A stretch of 6,579 nucleotides of DNA, taken from positions 1-6,579 of the forward strand of contig JAKPRU010000306.1 of the NCBI GenBank assembly GCA_029557025.1. Reading direction: 5' to 3'. Within the stretch, counting starts at the first letter, position 1. Each line of letters begins with the position of its first letter. A program made the translations under genes and the position numbers. The notes beneath the pieces were generated by a model that was given only the letters and a program-made list of their open reading frames with translations, did no database searches and was not told where the DNA came from. The stretch comes from Candidatus Omnitrophota bacterium (GTDB taxonomy: Bacteria > Hinthialibacterota > Hinthialibacteria > Hinthialibacterales > JAKPRU01). Shown piece after piece: positions 1 through 5,605 of the stretch.

Positions 1-98
1 ATGGCGGGCCGTTTTCGCACGGCCTCCAGACCCTCGAGGACCAGGATGTTACTTTCATCGTAAGTCCCCACGGAATCTGTGGGATCATGTTTGGTCAT
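1..98 (-). CDS. gyrB: DNA gyrase subunit B, N-terminal fragment (cut by left edge)
   Basis: GyrB is the ATPase subunit of DNA gyrase, the type IIA topoisomerase that introduces negative supercoils in the cytoplasm. On the minus strand an ATG at 98-96 opens 32 complete codons that run off the window: MTKHDPTDSVGTYDESNI followed by LVLEGLEAVRKRPA, with the next codon beginning AT. The block (I/V)xVLEGLEAVRKRP(G/A)MYIG is the signature at the start of the GHKL ATPase domain in GyrB and ParE, just after the conserved Y-D. The ATG follows GAGGG (109-113) by 10 nt, and the nearest upstream in-frame stop is close, so the start is well set. A strong promoter lies upstream at 294-322. ParE shares the motif and cannot be excluded from 32 residues; GyrB is the more usual carrier. 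The gene is divergent from dxr. Alanine in KRPA, where glycine is commoner, is a tolerated variant. Confidence 0.86.
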   Translation of the reverse strand, partial: MTKHDPTDSVGTYDESNILVLEGLEAVRKRPA

Positions 99-132
99 TG
101 GAGATATTCCCTCAACCAGGTGTTGTCTCAGG

Positions 133-153
133 CATCACAGATTTTCTGTGATG
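133..153 (-). promoter_or_regulatory. Perfect 9-bp hairpin in gyrB leader (lower)
   Basis: CATCACAGA (133-141) and TCTGTGATG (145-153) are perfect reverse complements around a three-base loop. In the gyrB transcript this forms a 9-bp stem with an AAA loop that ends 34 nt before the start codon and about 20 nt before its SD. No run of U follows, so termination is unlikely. It may stabilise the mRNA, affect translation, or be a 21-bp DNA operator. Confidence 0.5.
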
Positions 154-200
154 TGAGAGCGATGATACGAGTCTGTCGCCAGGGATACGCGGATCACACG

Positions 201-224
201 GAACATGTTTTTACGGGCATGTTC
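201..224 (-). promoter_or_regulatory. Stem-loop in gyrB leader (upper)
   Basis: GAACATG (201-207) and CATGTTC (218-224) form a perfect 7-bp inverted repeat around a 10-nt loop. Three further pairs are possible outside an internal loop (195-197 with 227-229). It lies inside the predicted gyrB leader, about 65-85 nt after the predicted start site. No U-tract follows on the transcribed strand, so it is not an ordinary intrinsic terminator. A protein-binding dyad is an alternative reading. Confidence 0.4.
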
Positions 225-293
225 GCGTGGCAAAATCGGGCTATTGCTCCGATTCAGATTCCGGTTTGTTCTACCTCTATTGAAGATATGAAA

Positions 294-322
294 AGTATAC
301 GAGAAACTGGACTTATTGTCAA
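294..322 (-). promoter_or_regulatory. Sigma70-type promoter for gyrB
   Basis: Reading the minus strand, a perfect -35 TTGACA (322-317) is followed by exactly 17 bp and a -10 TATACT (299-294, five of six matches to TATAAT). The likely transcription start is an A near 287-289. This gives a gyrB leader of about 190 nt. Both hexamers and the spacing are close to ideal, and gyrB is the only minus-strand gene downstream within the window. The assignment is from sequence only. Confidence 0.7.
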
Positions 323-342
323 GGATGACCATGAAAAGAACG

Positions 343-356
343 CACAATAAATTGTG
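343..356. repeat. 14-bp palindrome, copy 1 (operator-like)
   Basis: CACAATAAATTGTG consists of CACAAT and its reverse complement ATTGTG around a central AA. It is centred about 62 bp upstream of the predicted gyrB transcription start, and a second version lies at 375-388. A-tract-rich dyads of this size are typical binding sites for dimeric helix-turn-helix regulators. I do not recognise the regulator. It could act on gyrB, on dxr, or on both. Confidence 0.45.
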
Positions 357-374
357 TTTTTGACAGGGAAAAAT

Positions 375-388
375 CACAATTTGTTGTG
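375..388. repeat. 14-bp palindrome, copy 2 (operator-like)
   Basis: CACAATTTGTTGTG has five-base arms CACAA/TTGTG around TTTG. It matches copy 1 at 11 of 14 positions, differing only in the centre. The start-to-start distance from copy 1 is 32 bp, about three helical turns, so two dimers would sit on the same face of the DNA. The plus-strand TTGACA at 360-365 lies between the two copies. Confidence 0.42.
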
Positions 389-475
389 GTCATCAGAGGC
401 TGTGGAAGGAAGAACTTGCCGGATAGGTTTCCCGGTGATAGTCTCCCTGCTCAAGAACCCTGAATGGGACCGATA

Positions 476-1636
476 ATGGTCCCCGAATCGGCTATGAAAT
501 CCATTGTCATCCTCGGCTCGACCGGCTCGATCGGGACACAATGTCTGGATGTTATTCGTCAACACAGGGACCGGTTTCGAGTTCTTGGGCTGGCCGCTGG
601 AACCAACCGGCGACTCCTGGCGAAACAGGTTGAGGAATTCCGCCCGCAGGTTTGTGGGTTGGTGGAGGCCAAAGAACCGCCGCCGCTTCCGCCGGATTGG
701 GGCGGCGAATTCCTGAGCGGGCCGGAGGTTCTGTCCAGACTGGCGATAATTCCGGAAGCGGACATGGTTGTGGTGGCGACGGTGGGGGCGACGGGATTGG
801 ACCCCACCTTGCAGGCTATTGCCTCCGGCAAAGACATTGCGATTGCCAACAAGGAAGTGCTGGTGATGGCCGGGGATCTGGCGATGGCCGAGGCCAGAAA
901 ACACGCTGTGCGGCTATTGCCCATTGACAGCGAACACAGCGCGGTTTTGCAGTGTCTTACAGCCGGACGGCGGGATGAAATCCGGAGTATCATCCTGACG
1001 GCTTCCGGCGGTCCGTTCCGCCGATGGGATGTGGAGCGCATTCCGTACGCGACGCCGGAGGACGCACTGGCTCATCCTACCTGGGAAATGGGACCGAAAA
1101 TCACCATCGACAGCGCGACCATGTTCAACAAAGGCCTGGAAATCATTGAGGCACATCACCTGTTCGACTTGCCGGTTGATCGGATACGAGTGCTGATCCA
1201 CCCGCAATCCATTGTGCATTCGATGGTGGAATACTGTGACGGGTCTGTGATTGCGCAGCTGGGGACGACAGACATGCGGACACCGATCCAGCTGGCATTG
1301 TCTTACCCGGAGCGTCTTGCAGCCCCCGCCAAGCCGTTGGACCTTGCCCGGCTGGCCCAATTGGAGTTCATGGAACCGGATATGGAACGGTATCCCTGCC
1401 TGGAGCTGGCGCGGGAAGCAGCACATATAGGGGGAACCATGCCGGCTTTTCTCTCCGTGGTGAATGAAGAGCTGGTCGCCGCGTTCCTGGAACATCGTAT
1501 CGGATTCGGGGCAATCCCGGACCTGATGGCCCAGGCGATGGAACGCCATACGCCTATCCAAAACTATTCACTTCAGACCATCCACGAGACAGACCGGGAG
1601 GCCAGGATGGTGGCGAGGGAATTGATGGGGGAGTAG
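476..1636 (+). CDS. dxr: 1-deoxy-D-xylulose 5-phosphate reductoisomerase
   Basis: Dxr (IspC) converts 1-deoxy-D-xylulose 5-phosphate to 2-C-methyl-D-erythritol 4-phosphate with NADPH and a divalent metal. This is the first committed step of the MEP isoprenoid pathway, and the enzyme is the target of fosmidomycin. Counting 386 residues from this start, the NADPH-binding loop GSTGSIG is at 14-20 and AIANKEVLV at about 122-130. The metal ligands are D151 and E153 (PIDSEHSA) and E222. Substrate-binding S177 (ASGGPFR), H200/W203/M205 (HPTWEMG), S213, N218 and K219 (DSATMFNKGLE) are all present, so the enzyme should be active. The start is uncertain. ATG 476 has GGGA six bases upstream; ATG 494 (MKSIVILGSTGSIG) matches where most family members begin but has no SD; ATG 464 is also in frame. 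The usual neighbours cdsA and rseP are absent, and dxr is alone on its strand here. Confidence 0.96.
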   Translation: MVPESAMKSIVILGSTGSIGTQCLDVIRQHRDRFRVLGLAAGTNRRLLAKQVEEFRPQVCGLVEAKEPPPLPPDWGGEFLSGPEVLSRLAIIPEADMVVVATVGATGLDPTLQAIASGKDIAIANKEVLVMAGDLAMAEARKHAVRLLPIDSEHSAVLQCLTAGRRDEIRSIILTASGGPFRRWDVERIPYATPEDALAHPTWEMGPKITIDSATMFNKGLEIIEAHHLFDLPVDRIRVLIHPQSIVHSMVEYCDGSVIAQLGTTDMRTPIQLALSYPERLAAPAKPLDLARLAQLEFMEPDMERYPCLELAREAAHIGGTMPAFLSVVNEELVAAFLEHRIGFGAIPDLMAQAMERHTPIQNYSLQTIHETDREARMVARELMGE

Positions 1637-1659
1637 GGGGAGAGGTGACGAGATACCGC

Positions 1660-1688
1660 CAGATCCGCCTCTCAAGATGACGGATCTG
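1660..1688. terminator. Inverted repeat between convergent dxr and hepT (possible terminator)
   Basis: CAGATCCG (1660-1667) and CGGATCTG (1681-1688) form a perfect 8-bp inverted repeat with a 13-nt loop. It begins 24 nt after the dxr stop and spans the hepT stop codon. A competing stem GAGAGG/CCTCTC (1640-1645 with 1668-1673) overlaps it. The position suits a shared terminator for convergent genes, but neither strand has a clear T-tract after the stem, so this is tentative. Confidence 0.3.
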
Positions 1689-2025
1689 ATTCATCCAATA
1701 TTTCCTTTACCTGCTTGATCAGCTTCGGCAAGTCCTCTTGAACCGTCTGCCAGACGACACTCAAGTCAACGCCGAAATATTCATGTATGACCACATTCCG
1801 CATGTCTCTCATTTCATCCCATGCGACATGCGGATATCGGATCTTGATCTCATCGGGAATGGATCGGGATACTTCGCCAACAGCGGTCAAGTTATGAAGC
1901 ACAGCATCGACATGCCGGTCATTCGGGCAGAACTGCCTATAATCCATGTCTTGGGTGTGAGATACGATCTTTTGAGAGGCCTGCAAAATGTCATTCAAGC
2001 GGAAACACCAGGATCTAGGTGACAT
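1672..2025 (-). CDS. hepT: HEPN-domain toxin RNase, HepT family (DUF86)
   Basis: This 117-residue protein is the HEPN partner of a MNT/HEPN toxin-antitoxin pair. The hallmark R-X4-H-X-Y is present as R76-NVVI-H81-E-Y83 in MRNVVIHEYFGVD. Arg and His form the RNase active site in the family, and in characterised HepT-MntA pairs the Tyr is AMPylated by the antitoxin. The N-terminal FRLNDILQASQKI and the IPDEIKIRYPHVAWDEMRDMRN stretch also fit DUF86 proteins, and the length is typical. The chosen ATG (2025-2023) follows GGGAGG (2037-2032) by 6 nt. The longer open frame upstream is only the mntA shadow. The start overlaps the end of mntA by 11 bp, so translation is probably coupled. HepT usually acts as an RNase; the RNA target here cannot be read from sequence. 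Confidence 0.88.
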   Translation of the reverse strand: MSPRSWCFRLNDILQASQKIVSHTQDMDYRQFCPNDRHVDAVLHNLTAVGEVSRSIPDEIKIRYPHVAWDEMRDMRNVVIHEYFGVDLSVVWQTVQEDLPKLIKQVKEILDESDPSS

Positions 2026-2305
2026 CGACGGCCTCCCGCAAAATGTCCTCCCGCATCCCCTCTCGCAACGCGGGACGGGTGACCAAATCAATCTTGCGCT
2101 GCAACAGCTGTGAGAGATGCCGACGCACACGCAAGAAATGAAACATCCCCACGGGGCCATCGAATTCCACAAGCAGATCGACATCACTGTCCGGCTGAGA
2201 TTCATTCCGCGCGACAGAGCCAAACAATGCCAGTGACTTGACTCCCTGTTCGCGGAGTTCGCTTTGATGCGCTCTCAGGGTGTCGATGATTTCCTGTCTG
2301 GGCAT
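2015..2305 (-). CDS. mntA: MNT-type minimal nucleotidyltransferase, antitoxin MntA
   Basis: This 96-residue protein is a minimal DNA-polymerase-beta-type nucleotidyltransferase. The motif GS-X10-D-X-D is intact: LFGSVARNESQPDSDVDLLVEF has G29, S30, D41 and D43, and the third carboxylate is D73 in RKIDLVT. In studied HepT-MntA systems such proteins transfer AMP from ATP to the tyrosine of the HEPN toxin's RX4HXY motif and so silence it. Every residue needed for that is present in both partners. The start ATG (2305-2303) has AGGAA (2315-2311) 5 nt upstream; a longer frame opening at 2356 lacks this support. Antitoxin precedes toxin with an 11-bp overlap. The pair lies downstream of topA with a 116-bp gap and a candidate promoter of its own. 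Modules like this are commonly acquired and strain-variable. Confidence 0.92.
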   Translation of the reverse strand: MPRQEIIDTLRAHQSELREQGVKSLALFGSVARNESQPDSDVDLLVEFDGPVGMFHFLRVRRHLSQLLQRKIDLVTRPALREGMREDILREAVDVT

Positions 2306-2342
2306 GGTCGTTCCTGCCTGGTTGGGTTCTGACAATGATACC

Positions 2343-2371
2343 ATTTTACCACACAATTGCCGATTGATTTG
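2343..2371 (-). promoter_or_regulatory. Candidate mntA-hepT promoter (extended -10)
   Basis: On the minus strand TGGTAAAAT contains an extended -10 (TG, one base, then TAAAAT at 2348-2343, five of six matches to TATAAT). It lies about 38 bp upstream of the mntA ATG. The -35 region (about 2366-2371) is poor, as is common with an extended -10. A small palindrome, CGGTC-GT-GACCG (2373-2384), sits immediately upstream and could be an operator for autoregulation, which is usual in toxin-antitoxin operons. Read-through from topA is also possible. Confidence 0.35.
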
Positions 2372-2421
2372 ACGGTCGTGACCGCACAGCGATCCGAACG
2401 CCGGTCCCTGTCTCTATGGCT

Positions 2422-4707
2422 CTATTTCCCGGCCGGTTCGCCCTCCGGTCGTGAATACTTGCAGGCTTTATTGGGGCATTTGATGGTCAGGCCTTTTTTC
2501 TTGTAGTCTTTTCGGACCAGGAACGGGGAGCCGCACAGCGGGCAGGGTTCCGCGACCGGGGGGTCCCAGCTCACGAACGCACACTGGGGGTATTTACTGC
2601 ACCCGTAAAAGACCTTGCCCCGGCGAGATCGGCGCTCGACAACATTTCCATCGCAGCCCGGCAAGGGGCATTGGATACCGGTAGGCAGGGACTTGGCGTT
2701 TTTGCACTTCGGATACGCGGAACAAGCTAAGAACGGTCCGAACTTGCCGTCCCGGATAATCATTTTTGCGCCGCACTTATCGCAGATTTCGTCCGTTTCA
2801 ACCTCTTTTACTTCGGCGTCCGATTCTACATAGGAACACCCCGGGTACCCGGAGCAGCCCACAAACCATTTTGTCCGTCCCCATTTTCGCACAAGCGGTT
2901 TTCCGCATTCGGGACAACTCCTTCCTACCTCCTGCTGCATTTCTTTCAGAACTTTGCCGAAGTTGGCGGGGGCTGCAAGAAGGTCTTTTGAGAACGGTTC
3001 GTAGAACTCCTTCAGCAGTTGAACCCAATCGGTGTTTCCTTCCTCCACCTCGTCGAGTCGCTCTTCCACACCGGCGGTGAAACCGATCTCGAATATGTCA
3101 GGGAAGGCTTTCACCAAAACGAGGTTGACCACTTCTCCCAGTTCGGTGGGATAGAAACGGCGATCCTTGCGTTCCACATACTCGCGGTCCACGATGGTTT
3201 TGACGATGGAGGCATACGTGCTGGGGCGTCCGATTCCCTCGGCCTCCAAAGCCTTGATGAGGGAGGCGTCGTTGTAGCGCGCAGGCGGACGGGTGAAATG
3301 CTGATTCGGATCCAATTTGCGCAGCTCTACGGGTGTGCCTTCACTCAGATGCGGCAGTTCCTGGTCGTTGTCCGATGACTCGTCCCGGTACACTTTGGTG
3401 TATCCATCAAAGGTCAGGATGGACCCCTGTGCGCGGAACACGAACGGGCCACCGACGATATCGATCGTTGTGGAGAGATACTCTGCGGCCGGCATTTGAG
3501 AGGCGATGAATCGCTTCCAGATCAATTCATAGATTTTGCGTTGATCGACGGAGAGGTATTTCCCAATCTGTTCCGGGGAATGGTTTTCGTCGAGATGAGT
3601 GGGCCGGATAGCTTCATGGGCATCCTGGGCGGCTTTTTTGGTTTTGTAGTAGTTCGGTTTTTCGGGAAGGTATTTCTTGCCGTATGTGCGCTGGATGAGA
3701 GTCCGAGCGGCATGAATGGCCTCTTCCGCGACGCGGACGGAATCGGTTCGCATGTAGGTGATCAGCCCGACGGTTTCCTCGCCCAGTTCGACGCCCTCGT
3801 AGAGCGCCTGGGCAGCGCGCATGGTTCGGTCGCCGGTAAAGCCATAGATTCGGGACGCATCCTGTTGGAGGGTGCTGGTGATATATGGCGGAAACGGGCG
3901 GCGTGTTTTTTTGCGGGTTTTCACCGCCTCGACATGGTATTGTTCGGTGCGGATCCGTTTTACAGTTTCATTGGCTTCCGCCTCGGAGGCGATCCGCACG
4001 GTTTGCAGGTCTTTGTCCTGGTCTTCCAGTGTTTCTTCACCTTCGCGGCTGATTCGTTTGCCGTCCATGAGGTAGAGAGACGCGGCCAGTTCCACATCCT
4101 TCGTGCCGAATACTCCGTCGATGGTCCAGTATTCCACGGGAACAAACGCGCGGATCTCGGCCTCCCGTTCGCAGATCATCCGAAGGGCCACGGACTGCAC
4201 CCGTCCCGCAGACAGCGCTTTGCCTTTGCGCGTAAGTCGTCGCGTCAACAGCGGGCTGATTTTGTATCCCACCAGGCGGTCGAGTATCCGTCGAGCCTGT
4301 TGCGCATTGACCAGCTGCATATCCACCTCACCCGGATTCCGGATGGCTTTCTGAACGGCCTGGTGGGTGATTTCGTGAAATGTGACCCGGTAGACCGGCT
4401 TGTTGTAAGCTTTCAGCAATTCGAAGAGATGCCAGGAGATGGCTTCTCCTTCGCGGTCCGGGTCCGGCGCGAGATAGATGGCATCGCTTTTACTGGCGGC
4501 TTCTTCCAGTTTCTTGAGTGTTTTCTTGCTTCCGGGATTCAAGACATATTTCGGAGCGAAATTATTCCGGATATCCACCCCCAGTTCACGTGTGGGCAGA
4601 TCGCGGACGTGGCCCATGGAGGCCTCGACACGGTAATTGCTGCCCAGGAACTTATTGATGGTCCTGGCTTTGGCCGGTGACTCCACAATCACAAGAGATT
4701 TCGACAA
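2422..4707 (-). CDS. topA: DNA topoisomerase I (type IA, omega protein)
   Basis: TopA relaxes negative supercoils by cutting one strand and passing the other, and so opposes gyrase. The 761-residue protein begins with a TOPRIM domain: E9 in VIVESPAKA and D82/D84/E86 in APDPDREGEAISWH, the metal-binding acidic triad. The nucleophilic tyrosine is Y318 in GLITYMRTDS (E. coli Y319). LSAGRVQSVALR (about 165-176) and the late EGIGRPSTYASIV motif are intact. Four C-terminal zinc ribbons follow at about 598-624, 642-668, 680-709 and 722-749, each with four cysteines (for example CPECG...GCSGYPGC). The E. coli enzyme is 865 residues; this shorter tail is within the family range. The start is TTG at 4707-4705: AGGGAGG (4719-4713) lies 5 nt upstream and the protein begins MSKSLVIVESPAKA. 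The open frame extends to another TTG at 4743, which would add 12 residues absent from the family and run through the SD. The gene lies 136 bp after rluB. Confidence 0.98.
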   Translation of the reverse strand: MSKSLVIVESPAKARTINKFLGSNYRVEASMGHVRDLPTRELGVDIRNNFAPKYVLNPGSKKTLKKLEEAASKSDAIYLAPDPDREGEAISWHLFELLKAYNKPVYRVTFHEITHQAVQKAIRNPGEVDMQLVNAQQARRILDRLVGYKISPLLTRRLTRKGKALSAGRVQSVALRMICEREAEIRAFVPVEYWTIDGVFGTKDVELAASLYLMDGKRISREGEETLEDQDKDLQTVRIASEAEANETVKRIRTEQYHVEAVKTRKKTRRPFPPYITSTLQQDASRIYGFTGDRTMRAAQALYEGVELGEETVGLITYMRTDSVRVAEEAIHAARTLIQRTYGKKYLPEKPNYYKTKKAAQDAHEAIRPTHLDENHSPEQIGKYLSVDQRKIYELIWKRFIASQMPAAEYLSTTIDIVGGPFVFRAQGSILTFDGYTKVYRDESSDNDQELPHLSEGTPVELRKLDPNQHFTRPPARYNDASLIKALEAEGIGRPSTYASIVKTIVDREYVERKDRRFYPTELGEVVNLVLVKAFPDIFEIGFTAGVEERLDEVEEGNTDWVQLLKEFYEPFSKDLLAAPANFGKVLKEMQQEVGRSCPECGKPLVRKWGRTKWFVGCSGYPGCSYVESDAEVKEVETDEICDKCGAKMIIRDGKFGPFLACSAYPKCKNAKSLPTGIQCPLPGCDGNVVERRSRRGKVFYGCSKYPQCAFVSWDPPVAEPCPLCGSPFLVRKDYKKKGLTIKCPNKACKYSRPEGEPAGK

Positions 4708-4762
4708 CGTATCCTCCCTGGCATCCTGTTTATCGCGATGCAATTCGATGATTTCCCGGCTG

Positions 4763-4791
4763 AATATATCCTCAAGACACCGCCTCTTCAG
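4763..4791 (-). promoter_or_regulatory. Weak candidate topA promoter and inverted repeat in rluB-topA gap
   Basis: The 136-bp gap between rluB and topA contains, on the minus strand, TATATT (4768-4763) 17 bp after CTGAAG (4791-4786). The -10 is good and the -35 poor (three of six). GGCTGAA (4758-4764) and TTCAGCC (4787-4793) form a 7-bp inverted repeat around 22 bases that covers the same stretch. A gap this size in an otherwise tightly packed operon suggests topA can be transcribed separately, but the signal is weak. Confidence 0.22.
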
Positions 4792-4843
4792 CCCAAAAAG
4801 GAAGTGCCCATTTTTTATTCAATACATGGAATGGGGGTCGATG

Positions 4844-5605
4844 TCAAAGACCTCCCGCTTTCTCCAGTTCTCGGACCTCATTCGCGGAGAGCGCACGACA
4901 CTCCCCTTCGGGCATGTTGCCGAGTTCGATCGGGCCGAATGCCACTCGTTTCAGATCGATCACGTGCAGTTTCACTTCCCGGCACATGCGGCGGATTTGT
5001 CGTTTCCTTCCTTCGCGAATGCGAATCTCCAGCACTGTTTCGGAAGAATCCGTGTGTTTGACCGGGTGAACCTCAGCCGGCGCGGTTTTTTTTCCATCCA
5101 GGAAAACGCCGGAGCGGAGACGCTCCACCACCGCATGGCTGACCTTGCCGCGCACTGTTACCTGGTAGTGTTTCCAGACTTCATGTGACGGGTGCAGCAG
5201 CCGGTGTATGAGGTCGCCATCATTACACAGCAAGAGAAGCCCACTCGTCTCTTTATCCAATCGGCCGACCGGAAAGAGACCCTGGCCGCGGAACTTTTCC
5301 GGAAGCCAATCCAGGACGGTCTTTCGTCCCTGTGGATCATCCGTCGTGGTGACAATTCCACGCGGTTTATGGAATGCGACGATCAGGCGATTCTGTTCCG
5401 GTTTTACCACATTTCCATCGACAGTCACAACACTGCCGAGAGGGATCTCCTGGTTCGGCGACCGGATGGGAATGCCGTCAATGGCCACACGTCCGGCCCG
5501 AATCAGATCTTCGGCTTTCCGCCGGGAGGCGAGTCGACACTGCGCCAGGAACTTGTTCAGGCGGATCGGCTCAGTTGACCGGTTCTGTGGATTCTCCGTT
5601 TTCAT
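4844..5605 (-). CDS. rluB: 23S rRNA pseudouridine synthase, RluB/RsuA family
   Basis: This protein isomerises a specific uridine in rRNA to pseudouridine; in E. coli RluB the site is U2605 of 23S rRNA. The 253 residues carry an N-terminal S4 RNA-binding domain (about 14-60: IRLNKFLAQCRLASRRKAEDLIRAG, split across the usual helices). The catalytic domain has KPRG at 80-83, the catalytic aspartate D117 in VGRLDKETSGLLLL, and EGRKRQIRRM at 198-207. All are family signatures. The start ATG at 5605-5603 has AGGAA (5620-5616) 10 nt upstream and overlaps the end of scpB by 35 bp. The ATG at 5647 would add 14 unlikely residues and a longer overlap. RsuA and RluE/F are close paralogues; the scpB-rluB neighbourhood and the absence of a long extra tail favour RluB. 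Translation is probably coupled to scpB. Confidence 0.92.
   Translation of the reverse strand: MKTENPQNRSTEPIRLNKFLAQCRLASRRKAEDLIRAGRVAIDGIPIRSPNQEIPLGSVVTVDGNVVKPEQNRLIVAFHKPRGIVTTTDDPQGRKTVLDWLPEKFRGQGLFPVGRLDKETSGLLLLCNDGDLIHRLLHPSHEVWKHYQVTVRGKVSHAVVERLRSGVFLDGKKTAPAEVHPVKHTDSSETVLEIRIREGRKRQIRRMCREVKLHVIDLKRVAFGPIELGNMPEGECRALSANEVRELEKAGGL

Larger units (their letters stand above)
99..475. other. Divergent gyrB-dxr intergenic region
   Basis: These roughly 377 bp separate the divergent gyrB and dxr starts and are visibly richer in A+T than the genes. An open frame crosses them on each strand (87-350 plus, 135-377 minus). Neither resembles a known protein or has a good SD, and the plus frame overlaps the gyrB start, so I treat both as non-coding. 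The region holds a sigma70-type promoter for gyrB (294-322), two palindromes (343-356 and 375-388) and two hairpins in the gyrB leader (201-224 and 133-153). A perfect TTGACA on the plus strand at 360-365 has no acceptable -10 hexamer 16-18 bp downstream, so I could not assign a dxr promoter. Confidence 0.75.

Noticed and set aside
87..350. Plus-strand open frame of 87 codons, open back to position 3
   Set aside because: It overlaps the gyrB start on the opposite strand, contains the gyrB promoter in its 3' half, has no SD and resembles no family.
360..365. Perfect plus-strand TTGACA as a dxr promoter
   Set aside because: At 16-18 bp downstream the sequence reads TGTTGT, GTTGTG or TTGTGG, none of which resembles a -10 hexamer.
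135..377. Minus-strand open frame of 80 codons in the gyrB leader
   Set aside because: Its start is upstream of the predicted gyrB transcription start, it lacks an SD, and its product (MIFPCQKHNLLCVL...) looks like translated non-coding DNA. Short internal ATGs in the leader also lack an SD, so I do not call a leader peptide.
914..1561. 215-codon minus-strand open frame inside dxr
   Set aside because: It is antisense shadow of the conserved dxr sequence; the His/Arg/Cys-rich product is typical of a shadow frame.
2026..2223. N-terminal extension of hepT
   Set aside because: The extension is the out-of-frame shadow of mntA and is Cys/Trp-rich, whereas ATG 2025 has GGGAGG at ideal spacing and gives the normal family length.
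3496..4680. 394-codon plus-strand open frame
   Set aside because: It lies wholly antisense to topA, whose catalytic and zinc motifs are intact. The long frame is a by-product of topA codon bias and has no family-like features or good SD.
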